Assembly (NCBI GenBank): GCA_038891035.1
Contig: JAWAEW010000007.1
Location: 1-51,843 of the forward strand
Length of the DNA: 51,843 nucleotides
Origin: UBA10161 sp038891035
GTDB lineage: Archaea > Micrarchaeota > Micrarchaeia > Anstonellales > Anstonellaceae
Direction of reading: 5' to 3'
Shown here: piece by piece, positions 39,990 through 47,242 of the stretch
How positions within the stretch are numbered: position 1 is the first letter of the stretch
Layout: every line of letters starts with the position of its first letter
Position numbers and translations under genes: made by a program
The notes under the pieces: generated by a model
Seen by the model: only the letters and a program-made list of their open reading frames with translations
Told to the model about the DNA's origin: nothing
Databases searched by the model: none

Positions 39990-41158
39990 TTCATTATTTC
40001 TTTGGCTATTTTGTTTGGATCGAAATCTATCAAATCAGAATAGCTTTGCCCAACTCCTACAAATAAAATAGGTATTCCTGTTGCCTTCACAACCGAAATT
40101 GCAGTTCCTCCTTTTGCATCGCAGTCCAATTTGGTAAGAATTGCCCCGTCTATTCCTATCGCTTGGTCAAATGCCCGGATTTGCTCTATCATAGCATTGC
40201 CGCCAATGCTTTCACCCACATAAATTTTGATGTCAGGCTTTGCAATCCTGACAATCTTTTTAAGCTCTGAAAGAAGGTTAACATTTGTGTCCTGTCTGCC
40301 AGCAGAATCTATTAGCACCACATCTATGTTATGCGCCTTTGCAAAATTTATTGCATCGAACGCCACTGACGCCGGATCTGAGCCGTATTTGTTTTTGATC
40401 GCCTTAATCCCAAGTTTGCTTGCGTGTGCCTCGGTCTGCTCTATTGCTGCTGCACGGAAGGTGTCTGAAGCGGAAAATACAACACTTAATCCTGCGTCCA
40501 TGAGCTTCTTTGCTATTTTTGCCATGGTAGTTGTCTTTCCTGCACCATTTGGTCCGACAAAAAGGATTTTGGCAGGCTTTGGCAAGGCCTTGACTCTTTG
40601 CACCAAATCAAACTTCCTATCAGAAGTCATCACTGCTTGAAGCACTTCCGCAACGACTTCCCTGGTTTTTGCTCCAATCTGTCCTTTAGGTATTTTCAAA
40701 TTCGAAAGCTTTGTTTTTAACTGTGCAGAAATCTCATTCGATACACCATATTCGACATCGGCTTCCAGGAGAGAAAGCTCAAATTCATCTGCAAGACTTG
40801 AAATTTCCTGCTCGCTTAAAGTGATGTGGTCGGAAAAAATTGCTTTTATGCTACTTTGGAGGCTGAGTTTTGGCTCAAGTTGGCGCTTTGGGCTGGCAGA
40901 GATAACCTCTTTTGCCTTATTACTCTCGGAGGATTGGACTTGCTTTTGCTCCTCCGATTTTTTGGCATGCAACTCTTTTTGGGGGGTTTGGATGGATTGC
41001 TTGGTTGAACTTCTCTTTTCCTGTTTCTGATTCAATTCACTTTCCTGTGGAACATGAGCTTGAGCAGAAGCAGGTGCCGAAGATTCTTGCTCCTCTTTTT
41101 TCTTGCCAGCCAAACTGCTTATGAAGCCTGCTATCTTACTTTTCAGAAGGTCGAACAT
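39986..41158 (-). CDS. ftsY: Signal recognition particle receptor FtsY
   Basis: The 390-residue SRP GTPase has a ~100-residue Lys/Glu/Ser/Gln-rich N-terminal A region, a four-helix N domain, and a G domain with GPNGAGKTTT (G1), SASDTFRAAAIEQ, DSAGRQD (G3), TKLDCDAKGG (G4) and GVGQSYSDLIDFD near the end. It docks SRP-ribosome complexes at the membrane. ATG 41158 (MFDLLKSKIAGF) is chosen; its first 23 bases overlap the prefoldin alpha gene. The order prefoldin alpha-ftsY downstream of aIF6 and L18a is conserved in archaea. Confidence 0.94.
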   Translation of the reverse strand: MFDLLKSKIAGFISSLAGKKKEEQESSAPASAQAHVPQESELNQKQEKRSSTKQSIQTPQKELHAKKSEEQKQVQSSESNKAKEVISASPKRQLEPKLSLQSSIKAIFSDHITLSEQEISSLADEFELSLLEADVEYGVSNEISAQLKTKLSNLKIPKGQIGAKTREVVAEVLQAVMTSDRKFDLVQRVKALPKPAKILFVGPNGAGKTTTMAKIAKKLMDAGLSVVFSASDTFRAAAIEQTEAHASKLGIKAIKNKYGSDPASVAFDAINFAKAHNIDVVLIDSAGRQDTNVNLLSELKKIVRIAKPDIKIYVGESIGGNAMIEQIRAFDQAIGIDGAILTKLDCDAKGGTAISVVKATGIPILFVGVGQSYSDLIDFDPNKIAKEIMN

Positions 41159-41570
41159 TTTTGCTCTCCTCTGCTGCAAGCACACTTGCCTTGTTTGCCA
41201 AGTCTTGTATGTTTTTTGCTATCTGCTCCAAATCTTGCTGTGCTGCTTTGAGGGTGTCGTAAAGCTTCTGCTGCCTTTCTTGCAGCAGCTTAATTGCGTC
41301 CTCTGGTGATTTTTGAACCATTAAATTTGCCCCAATTGAGATTATTACTTTCTCAGGATTTGGCTTGGGGCAGGATATGAATGTGCCGGCACCCAATGGC
41401 ACCAAGGTGTCCCCCTTCATTTTCTTCAAGTTTTTGACCGCCTCGATCACTGAACCTATTTCTACTATGTTTGCTTGGATCGCCTGAATTTGCTGCTTGA
41501 CTGCTTCTCCTGCAGATTGCTGCAATTGAAGCTGGTACGAAATTTTCTGGACTTCATCTTCTTCAACCAT
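41136..41570 (-). CDS. pfdA: Prefoldin alpha subunit
   Basis: The 144-residue protein has two long coiled coils (residues ~5-50 and ~95-135) flanking a beta-hairpin region with DTLVPLGAGTFI and KVIISIGANLMVQ, which is the prefoldin alpha signature. Two alpha and four beta subunits form the jellyfish-shaped chaperone that passes unfolded proteins to the thermosome. GGGGGTG lies nine bases upstream of the ATG. It starts 11 bases after the L18a stop and overlaps ftsY. Confidence 0.93.
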   Translation of the reverse strand: MVEEDEVQKISYQLQLQQSAGEAVKQQIQAIQANIVEIGSVIEAVKNLKKMKGDTLVPLGAGTFISCPKPNPEKVIISIGANLMVQKSPEDAIKLLQERQQKLYDTLKAAQQDLEQIAKNIQDLANKASVLAAEESKNVRPSEK

Positions 41571-41581
41571 TTGGGCACCCC

Positions 41582-41758
41582 CTAAACTTTTTCAACTGAA
41601 GAGATTGTGATTGCTGACCTTTTAATTCCTCCGCTGCTCCCCAATAATGCATATACATACTCGCGTGCCATTTTCTCGTTTTCAGCTTCGATTTCTTTTT
41701 GGAATCTGCGTGTCTTTTTTCCTTTTCTGAATATTCCGCTTACAAGGTATTTTGCCAT
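41582..41758 (-). CDS. rpl18a: Ribosomal protein L18a/LX (eL20), short
   Basis: The 58-residue product begins MAKYLVSGIFRKGKKTRRFQKEIEAENEKMAREYVYALLGS and ends with a beta strand AITISSVEKV, matching archaeal LX (eL20). Archaeal homologues are usually about 75-80 residues, so this is a reduced form. A textbook AGGTGATTTT Shine-Dalgarno precedes the ATG. It lies between aIF6 and prefoldin alpha, its expected position. It is too short for many gene-finders. Confidence 0.88.
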   Translation of the reverse strand: MAKYLVSGIFRKGKKTRRFQKEIEAENEKMAREYVYALLGSSGGIKRSAITISSVEKV

Positions 41759-41766
41759 AAAATCAC

Positions 41767-42429
41767 CTATATCAGACCTAACGCCTCAGATGCCCTTCCT
41801 ATCTCAAAACCTGTGCTTAATTCTCCAAACAATGCTCCCTGGGAATTGGCAATTGCGCACAGCGAAACAAACGTAGTGCCCGTATTTAGTGTGCAGTTTT
41901 GACCAGGAACCCGAAGAACGGATTCGAGCTCTTTTATTTGCTCTTCTGTTGCACGGTTGTGGGCTATGAATCCCTTGTTTGTTGCAAGCACAAGGCTGCC
42001 TGCTGTGAAATAATTTGCTATTTTCATCTGGACTATCTCAACTCCAAGGCAATCTTGCACTTTTTTTAGCTCTTCTTTTGGAAGCATTGGATTTGCTATG
42101 CCTCCAAAATCATTCACAGCAATGTTGTTGCCTGCCGCTGAAAATTGACTTTGGGCAACCGCAACGTTTAGTCCGAGCTTCTTAAAAGGCTCTATTTCCT
42201 TGTTGGTTGAGCAAGGCGGGACGACTATTCCATTTGAATTGAATGCTGCAAAAAGTCCAACCATACCCATGCCTCCAAAAGTGCATTGCACAATTTCCTT
42301 CCCAAGCAAGGACAAAGCCTGCAAAAGCTTTGGAGAGGAGGAAATGTCAGCAATCACCATCTTTTCTGAAGCCTTTGCAAATATGCCAATGTGCGGATTG
42401 CCAAAATTTGAGGCTTTTGCCACAGACAT
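41767..42429 (-). CDS. eif6: Translation initiation factor aIF6
   Basis: The 220-residue protein has the five-fold repeated eIF6 pattern, with GNPHIGIFAKASEKMVI at the start, GIVVPP, NNIAVNDFGGIANPML, VGSLVLATNKGFIAH-like (AGSLVLATNKGFIAH) and LNTGTTFVSLCAIANSQGALF. aIF6 binds the large ribosomal subunit and blocks premature joining with the small subunit. It is placed between L31e and L18a, the conserved archaeal arrangement. No clear Shine-Dalgarno is seen before ATG 42429. Confidence 0.93.
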   Translation of the reverse strand: MSVAKASNFGNPHIGIFAKASEKMVIADISSSPKLLQALSLLGKEIVQCTFGGMGMVGLFAAFNSNGIVVPPCSTNKEIEPFKKLGLNVAVAQSQFSAAGNNIAVNDFGGIANPMLPKEELKKVQDCLGVEIVQMKIANYFTAGSLVLATNKGFIAHNRATEEQIKELESVLRVPGQNCTLNTGTTFVSLCAIANSQGALFGELSTGFEIGRASEALGLI

Positions 42430-42443
42430 GGAAAAACCCTGCT

Positions 42444-42854
42444 TTATGAAGATTGCGGCTTCTCTTCTGCCTTTTTTGGAGCGGATGCGCTTTTTTCCTG
42501 TGTTGCCGCAGGAGGCGCCGCTGTTTCAGTTTTGGATTCAGTGCTTGCTTTCTTCTCTTGCTGCTCTTTCTTCTTTGCTGCTTCTTTGACCTTTTCTTCT
42601 TCGCCTATCAGCCATACCCAAGCTATTCCATCATCGCCTTTTACAATTCTAACTTTTATTTTTCTGGGTGGCTTTTTTATCCCGTCTCTGAAAATCAGCA
42701 TGTTAGTTCCTTGGGAAATGCGGACCTCCTTTGCTTTCATGTGGCGGAGGGCAAATGCACGCACTAAATCTATGGCCCTTTTTGCACGCTTATTTCTGAC
42801 ACGAAGATAAGCATCCCCAAGCGGTATGTTATAGATGCGTTCAAGAAGTGCCAT
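42444..42854 (-). CDS. rpl31e: Ribosomal protein L31e (eL31) with charged C-terminal extension
   Basis: The first ~85 residues are eL31 (ERIYNIPLGDAY, RVRNKRAKRAIDLVRAFALRHMKAKEVRIS, PPRKIKVRI). A further ~45 residues of low-complexity Lys/Glu/Ala/Ser/Pro sequence follow, with no hydrophobic core. Archaeal L31e is normally about 80-95 residues, so the tail is an extension. It could be a flexible surface tail on the ribosome near the tunnel exit. GGTGATTTCAT precedes the ATG. Confidence 0.92.
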   Translation of the reverse strand: MALLERIYNIPLGDAYLRVRNKRAKRAIDLVRAFALRHMKAKEVRISQGTNMLIFRDGIKKPPRKIKVRIVKGDDGIAWVWLIGEEEKVKEAAKKKEQQEKKASTESKTETAAPPAATQEKSASAPKKAEEKPQSS

Positions 42855-42865
42855 ATGAAATCACC

Positions 42866-43048
42866 TTAATTTGTCCTCTGCCTTTTTTGTGAGCGCATTT
42901 TCAACTTTTGCGTTCTCCAGGAGCGCCTCTCAAAATTTTGGACTACTCTGCGGTTTGTCTTCGCTATCACGAAAAGCGGAATGCGTCTATTGCGCTTTAT
43001 CATTTTGCCAAGCGTTGCCTTTACTGTTGGGGATTTTATTCTGCTCAT
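42866..43048 (-). CDS. rpl39e: Ribosomal protein L39e (eL39)
   Basis: The 60-residue very basic protein contains LGKMIKRNRRIPLFVIAKTNRRVVQNFERRSWRTQKLKM, the eL39 pattern with its W-R-x-x-K-L-K near the end. It runs about nine residues longer than the usual 51. eL39 lines the exit tunnel of the large subunit. GGGTGATGATGA before the ATG combines the stop of the preceding gene with the Shine-Dalgarno, implying translational coupling. Confidence 0.9.
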   Translation of the reverse strand: MSRIKSPTVKATLGKMIKRNRRIPLFVIAKTNRRVVQNFERRSWRTQKLKMRSQKRQRTN

Positions 43049-43054
43049 TCATCA

Positions 43055-43396
43055 TCACCCGATATAGCTTTGTTGTGGCTCCTTTTCGCCTTGCTCGCGC
43101 CTTCTTTTGCGCTCATGGGCTTCCCTGTATTCTTGCCACATTTTTTCTGCACTCTTGCAGCGGAGTATTTTGACTACTAGATTCTTTGGCACAGGCACTG
43201 AAAGGCCTCGTAGAGGGCGGTAATCGCAAAGCACAATATCTCCTTCTTTGATGTGTTTGGATATCTTTGGTGCAACTTCCATCGTAAGTATATTGTCGTC
43301 CCACATCTGCATTGTCACTTGGACGCTTGAGTCTGCAGAAATCACCCCTTTTTCTGAAGGAGAAAGCACAGCAATCACTTTGCCAGGATGATACAT
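43055..43396 (-). CDS. Conserved-looking beta-rich protein in ribosomal operon
   Basis: The 113-residue protein has an all-beta, OB- or SH3-like pattern (PGKVIAVLSPSEKGVISADSSVQVTMQMWDD, EGDIVLCDYRP, VPVPKNLVVKIL) followed by a basic, glutamate-rich helical tail (MWQEYREAHERKRRREQ). I cannot name the family. Its position between PDCD5 and L39e, with AGGTGATTTT before the ATG, suggests a translation- or RNA-associated role, as inference only. It does not match the exosome Csl4 motifs. Confidence 0.7.
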   Translation of the reverse strand: MYHPGKVIAVLSPSEKGVISADSSVQVTMQMWDDNILTMEVAPKISKHIKEGDIVLCDYRPLRGLSVPVPKNLVVKILRCKSAEKMWQEYREAHERKRRREQGEKEPQQSYIG

Positions 43397-43404
43397 AAAA
43401 TCAC

Positions 43405-43698
43405 CTATTTGGACTTAAACTCGATTTTGGTTTCTCTTCTTTGGGACAGCTTTGAAAGCAAGGCAAGAATCTGTTCTTCTGATATCTTCCCCATGCTTCC
43501 TCCTGACTGCGCAATATACGCAATAGATGCGACCACTTTCTCGTAAAGCTCTGGATTGGAAAGTCTGACGTTCATCATCCTTTCATATGCTTCATTGGAA
43601 AGCATCCTGCGCAGAAGCTCCTTTTTGCGCAAATCGGCCTGAATCTGCTGGAGCCTTCTTTGATATGCAGCTTGAATGTCTTCTTCTTCAGCTTCCAT
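43405..43698 (-). CDS. PDCD5/TFAR19 family DNA-binding protein
   Basis: The 97-residue helical protein matches the PDCD5 family: LRKKELLRRMLSNEAYERMMNVRLSNPELYEKVVASI and a C-terminal ISEEQILALLSKL. Archaeal members are small DNA-binding triple-helix proteins of unclear role. ATG 43698 overlaps the S19e stop by 11 bases; codons upstream lie within S19e and are not family-like. S19e-PDCD5-L39e-L31e is a standard archaeal order. Confidence 0.9.
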   Translation of the reverse strand: MEAEEEDIQAAYQRRLQQIQADLRKKELLRRMLSNEAYERMMNVRLSNPELYEKVVASIAYIAQSGGSMGKISEEQILALLSKLSQRRETKIEFKSK

Positions 43699-44104
43699 CT
43701 GCAACCTCTTTTGCAGCGCGGTCAAGCAGCTTCTTGCCTGCAGCGCTGATTTGCCTTCCAACTTTCTTTTTTACCATCAAGCCTGCTGCCTCTAACGCCT
43801 GAAGACCTTTGCGAATTATGGCTCCGCCTGCTTTTCTTTTCTTTTCAGGCTTTACTCCTCTTATCTTTCGCCCCCCATAGTGAGAGCGCAAAGAAGAAAC
43901 CCCTACTGTTCCATGCACATATGCATTGCGCAACATAGAAGCAAGTCGAATATACCAGAAGTCTTTTTGTTGTGGGAGCCTTTGTCTGTGCGAACCAGAT
44001 TTTACCATGCCTATCCAAGGAGGAGCGGAAATGTTCATTTGCTTTAGCTTTTCTGCTACTTTGGCGATAAGCTTGTTTGGAGTGACGTCATAAACAGTTA
44101 CCAT
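43688..44104 (-). CDS. rps19e: Ribosomal protein S19e (eS19)
   Basis: The 138-residue small-subunit protein contains YDVTPNKLIAKVAEKLK, PPWIGMVKSGSHRQRLPQQKDFWYIRLASMLRNAYVHG, VGVSSLRSHYGGRKIRGVKPEKKRKAGGAIIRKGLQALE and a C-terminal GRQISAAGKKLLDRAA, all eS19 signatures. GAGGTG lies nine bases before the ATG. A TATA-like TATTATATAGG at about 44180-44192 on the minus strand would give a ~60-nt leader, so this is the likely head of the S19e-to-ftsY operon. Confidence 0.94.
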   Translation of the reverse strand: MVTVYDVTPNKLIAKVAEKLKQMNISAPPWIGMVKSGSHRQRLPQQKDFWYIRLASMLRNAYVHGTVGVSSLRSHYGGRKIRGVKPEKKRKAGGAIIRKGLQALEAAGLMVKKKVGRQISAAGKKLLDRAAKEVADGS

Positions 44105-44195
44105 GGATTTTGCACCTCTTAAAATCCGGCAAAGGCAAAATTCATCCTACCTTATCTCCGGCTTCGAGATATGTCATGATACTCCTATATAATAC
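44105..44195 (-). promoter_or_regulatory. Promoter and leader of the S19e-ftsY operon
   Basis: TATTATATAGG (minus strand, about 44192 to 44180) is a TATA box directly after the stop of the preceding gene. The leader to the S19e ATG is about 50-60 nt and has a GAGGTG Shine-Dalgarno. No riboswitch-like fold is apparent. Confidence 0.5.
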
Positions 44196-44984
44196 TTACG
44201 CTTTGTTTTGTTCTTCGTCTTTTTCTTTTGCGTTTTGCTTTTGCTTTTCTTGCTCCTTTTGCCAGTCCCTCAATGAAACTGTGGTTAAATACCACAACGA
44301 TGGGAATTCAGTGAGTTGGCTTGCTTTTTGCTGTCCGACTGCGCCCAGAAAATAGAGCAAAAGTGTAAGCGAGATAGATATGTCTTTTTTGAACAGCTCT
44401 TGCTCTATTTCCTTTTTTTTATTGTCTGGTGCTGTTATATAGTTGTTAATTAAGTTTGATGCTGTCTTTTCAATTTCTGCAAAATGATCGATATTCCCCT
44501 CTATCCATGCTGTTATGAGCGTTCTTGCAAAATCTGATCCGCCCACCACCATTGTTCTGACAAGGGAATTACTAGCCAATCCTACGATGGATTCTTGTCT
44601 TTGGTTGAGCTCGAACATAAGAAGTGCGGTAAAGAAGATGTAGATGTTTTGATATTCAACATTTTCAAAGATCTGGGACCTTTTAATATTTTGAAAGTAA
44701 TTCTTAAAGATTGAAAGCTGTTTTTCTGAAAGAGGGGTGTTAAAAAAATAGATTTGATCTAGATTGAATTGAGGATTAAGGTTTTTTGCAAGATTATTGA
44801 CGTAGCTGGCGAATGCTTTCTGAAATTCTTCAAATCCGGTATTATCAATAGCATGCTGGAAAATGGATTTGATGGATTTTATTGTTTGATAAGTTAAATT
44901 ATTTGAGAGGCTTCCAAGATCTTGATCTAACTTTTGAAGTGTGTGCCGTGGGAGAGAATTTAATACTTGGATACTGGCATTCAT
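44196..44984 (-). CDS. Asn/Gln-rich protein of unknown function
   Basis: The 262-residue protein has an unusual composition for this window: many Asn, Gln, Ile and Phe, and AT-rich codons. It looks largely helical, with FQHAIDNTGFEEFQKAFASYVNNLAKNL and a hydrophobic IYIFFTALLMFEL and SISLTLLLYFLGAVG, so it may associate with membranes or bury two helices. The C-terminus is a charged tail (KEQEKQKQNAKEKDEEQ). ATG 44984 starts one base after the rnp4 stop; an upstream ATG lies inside rnp4. No family is recognised. It breaks the otherwise conserved RNase P-ribosomal neighbourhood and may be lineage-specific or acquired. Confidence 0.7.
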   Translation of the reverse strand: MNASIQVLNSLPRHTLQKLDQDLGSLSNNLTYQTIKSIKSIFQHAIDNTGFEEFQKAFASYVNNLAKNLNPQFNLDQIYFFNTPLSEKQLSIFKNYFQNIKRSQIFENVEYQNIYIFFTALLMFELNQRQESIVGLASNSLVRTMVVGGSDFARTLITAWIEGNIDHFAEIEKTASNLINNYITAPDNKKKEIEQELFKKDISISLTLLLYFLGAVGQQKASQLTEFPSLWYLTTVSLRDWQKEQEKQKQNAKEKDEEQNKA

Positions 44985-44985
44985 A

Positions 44986-45306
44986 CTATTTTGATTGTGA
45001 GAGGTAGTATTTAATTCCTGTCGCCTTGCCACAGCTACAAATGTAATGAACCGATTTTGTACGTTTTTTTAAGCGAATCCTCACATTCAGGCCTGGCACG
45101 AGAGGAAGGCCGCAGTTTTTGCACATTTTTATTTTTTGGGAAGGCAACATTCTGCAATTGTAGCGCAGCGAAAGCTTCCGCGCAAGAAAAACGTATCTTC
45201 GTGCATGCTTTTGGTCATCCATCTTTAGTGCTTCTTGAGCAAGCGAAAGCAGCCTATCTATGCGCTCGTATATGATTTGACGAAGTGGCTGGCTGCCTTT
45301 TTGCAT
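44986..45306 (-). CDS. rnp4: RNase P protein component 4 (Rpp21/Rpr2)
   Basis: The 106-residue protein has an N-terminal helical region (RIDRLLSLAQEALKMDDQKHARRYVFLARKLSLRYNCRM). A zinc ribbon follows (MCKNCGLPLVPGLNVRIRLKKRTKSVHYICSCG, C-x2-C ... C-x-C). This is archaeal Rpp21, which with Rpp29 supports the RNase P RNA in cleaving tRNA 5' leaders. ATG 45306 is chosen because upstream codons run into the tRNA gene. It lies 33 bases from the 3' end of that tRNA on the same strand. Confidence 0.9.
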   Translation of the reverse strand: MQKGSQPLRQIIYERIDRLLSLAQEALKMDDQKHARRYVFLARKLSLRYNCRMLPSQKIKMCKNCGLPLVPGLNVRIRLKKRTKSVHYICSCGKATGIKYYLSQSK

Positions 45307-45339
45307 GCACACATAGCACAGAAAAAAATGATAAAGCAG

Positions 45340-45462
45340 TGGGCCCGACGAGATTCGAACTCGTGACCTACAGCTGTCCAAGACACTTTGCCAGAGCGTG
45401 TCATATAAGACTTGCGAGGGCGCAGCCGCCCTTGCCGCTCTAACCAGCTGAGCTACGGGCCC
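45340..45462 (-). tRNA. Intron-interrupted tRNA, isotype unresolved
   Basis: On the minus strand the 5' half GGGCCCG-TA-GCTC-AGCTGGTTA-GAGC-G and the 3' half AGGTC-ACGAG-TTCGAAT-CTCGT-CGGGCCC-A form perfect acceptor, D and T arms with discriminator A. Between them are 66 bases where a 17-base anticodon arm is expected, so about 49 bases are intron. The insert contains a strong hairpin (AGGGCG-GCTG-CGCCCT) and a second one (GACAC ... GTGTC). I could not find one splice pattern giving a fully paired anticodon stem with U33, so one or two introns are possible and the anticodon is not assigned. The GGGCCCG acceptor is like archaeal Lys, Ile or Val tRNAs. Confidence 0.75.
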
Positions 45463-45486
45463 AAAGATTTTGCCGCAACAAAGGAT

Positions 45487-46338
45487 TTAAAGAGGTTGCT
45501 TTTTTCCCAATCTGCGGTAAATTGAAAGGTTGACAAGAAGAAGCAGGGGAAGCCCTAGCAAAACTATGTAGGCCAATGTAACTGCTACACCAGCAATATA
45601 AAGCAGATTGACGATAAGATTGTTTTTTACTACCATGCTTGCCAAGAACGGGACAGCTGCTGAGAGGAGTGCTGGTATCACCAATATGATTCCTGCAGAG
45701 ACGAACGAAAGGGTGGCCATTGGGTGGGTGAGGGCTACTTGAATGCTAGTTGAAACTGCATCCAATCCTTTCCTGCCTTCAGCAATCGAGGCAAGCAAAA
45801 AAGATAAGGAAAATGCAACCACCACAAGGTATGCTGCTCCTATGCCTGCAGCTGCAAGCAAAAGCGGGCCTTCTTTCGCAATGAAAAACCAAACTGCGCT
45901 AATAATGGCTGCCGGCGGCAAAAACGCAAGCAATGCTGCAAAAACAAGTGAAAAGAGCATTCCCTTGCCTAATCTAATGACAGATGGGAAAAAATCTTTT
46001 AGAAAAATCTTTTTCCCCAAAAGAATCTGCCAAAAAGAATAAGCAAGCGAGGCCAAAGCTCCGGAAAGCAGCCAGCAGGCAAGGGCCGCTGAAAGCAAAA
46101 GCAAAAATATCGGCGCGGCAAGAAACGCAATTGAAAGTGAGAGGGCTCCTGCTGAAAAGGAAGCAGCAAGGCCGAACGAAAGACTAGTGAGGGCAAACAA
46201 ATTCAAGGCGAAAAGCACTCCGAGAATAAAAAACAGTAGAAAAAATGATACAGAGTGCAAAATGCATGTGAGGATATTTTTCAAGAATGCCGATGAAGCT
46301 TCTTTGAGTGCAAATATCATTTTAAACACCTTTGCCAT
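45487..46338 (-). CDS. Multi-pass membrane protein, unassigned
   Basis: The 283-residue protein has about seven or eight hydrophobic segments rich in Ala, Leu, Phe and Ser. A conserved-looking cytoplasmic loop lies between them (SFWQILLGKKIFLKDFFPSVIRLGKGM) and another near residue 195 (AEGRKGLDAVSTSIQVALTHP). The layout resembles archaeal uncharacterised proteins with a glycerophosphoryl-diesterase-like membrane domain, but that is only a resemblance. It is divergent from the DUF63 gene with 28 bases between starts. Confidence 0.7.
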   Translation of the reverse strand: MAKVFKMIFALKEASSAFLKNILTCILHSVSFFLLFFILGVLFALNLFALTSLSFGLAASFSAGALSLSIAFLAAPIFLLLLSAALACWLLSGALASLAYSFWQILLGKKIFLKDFFPSVIRLGKGMLFSLVFAALLAFLPPAAIISAVWFFIAKEGPLLLAAAGIGAAYLVVVAFSLSFLLASIAEGRKGLDAVSTSIQVALTHPMATLSFVSAGIILVIPALLSAAVPFLASMVVKNNLIVNLLYIAGVAVTLAYIVLLGLPLLLLVNLSIYRRLGKKQPL

Positions 46339-46366
46339 CTAGTTTGCAGGCAATCAATTTAACTTT

Positions 46367-47242
46367 ATGGATGAGATTATGGAGGAATTCATCCAAGAAT
46401 ACTTTCTTAATCCGATTTCAGAACGAAGTGGCTACAACATAGTAAATACGCTGACGTATGCAGCAATTGCACTGATTTCGCTTTATGTGATTTGGAAGGT
46501 GCTAAAAAGGAAGGTAGACTTTTCGTCCTCTGATTTTTTGTTTGCACTTGGATCTTTTGTCCTGCTTGGCTCAACTTGCAGAGTGCTAACAGACCTTGCT
46601 GACTTTGGCGCGCTTGCACAGGCAGCAGCCAAAGAAGGAATATTTGGGTTGATTTTCCAAGCCACCCAAAAAATATTTGCATATGGCTATTTGACAGTAA
46701 CTCCGGGCATATATTTGGTTATTGCGTTGGTTTTCCTTACAAGCTTGTGGAGTGCAAGAATGCTTGGGAACATAAGGCTTGCTGGCTATTTTGGCATAAC
46801 TGCTTGGAGTGTCTGTATCCTGCTTTTCTTGCCATTTGCAAAATACTGGGAATATTTCATTCTTGCGCTTCTGGTTGCTTCTGCCTCCTCGTTTGCTATT
46901 TTTTGGCTTTTCAAAAGAAAGCTTCTGCTGCAGGAAAGGCTTGCGATTTTTGGACAGGCTGTAGATGGTGCCACTACTTTTGTTGTGATAGATATATTTG
47001 CAGAATATACAGGTAAGAGATATTTTGAGCAGCATGTGCTTTCTTCAGCGATAGGCACTGCAACTCCTTTTGGGTTCTTGCTTTTTTTGGCTGTCAAGGT
47101 TTTGCTTGCAGCGTTAGTGGTGCATACTTTGCATAAGGAATCAATGGACTCAAATGAGAAGGCCTTTGTGCTTGCAGTAGTGGCAGTGATGGGGTTTGCC
47201 CCTGGCATCCGCGACGGTTTGAGGATGCTTGCAGGCACTTAA
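46367..47242 (+). CDS. DUF63 family membrane protein
   Basis: The 291-residue archaeal membrane protein matches DUF63. It has FIQEYFLNPI...GYNIVNTLTYAAIA at the N-terminus, RVLTDL, TPGIYLVIA, FGQAVDGATTFVVID and a C-terminal VMGFAPGIRDGLRMLAGT. Seven or eight membrane spans are likely. DUF63 is found almost only in archaea and its function is not known. It is convergent with a MarC paralogue, their stops interleaving in a TTAA. Confidence 0.85.
   Translation: MDEIMEEFIQEYFLNPISERSGYNIVNTLTYAAIALISLYVIWKVLKRKVDFSSSDFLFALGSFVLLGSTCRVLTDLADFGALAQAAAKEGIFGLIFQATQKIFAYGYLTVTPGIYLVIALVFLTSLWSARMLGNIRLAGYFGITAWSVCILLFLPFAKYWEYFILALLVASASSFAIFWLFKRKLLLQERLAIFGQAVDGATTFVVIDIFAEYTGKRYFEQHVLSSAIGTATPFGFLLFLAVKVLLAALVVHTLHKESMDSNEKAFVLAVVAVMGFAPGIRDGLRMLAGT

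Noticed and set aside
42453..43180. Plus-strand frames rich in Cys and Phe opposite L31e and L39e
   Set aside because: They are shadows of the Lys/Glu/Arg-rich ribosomal genes on the minus strand.
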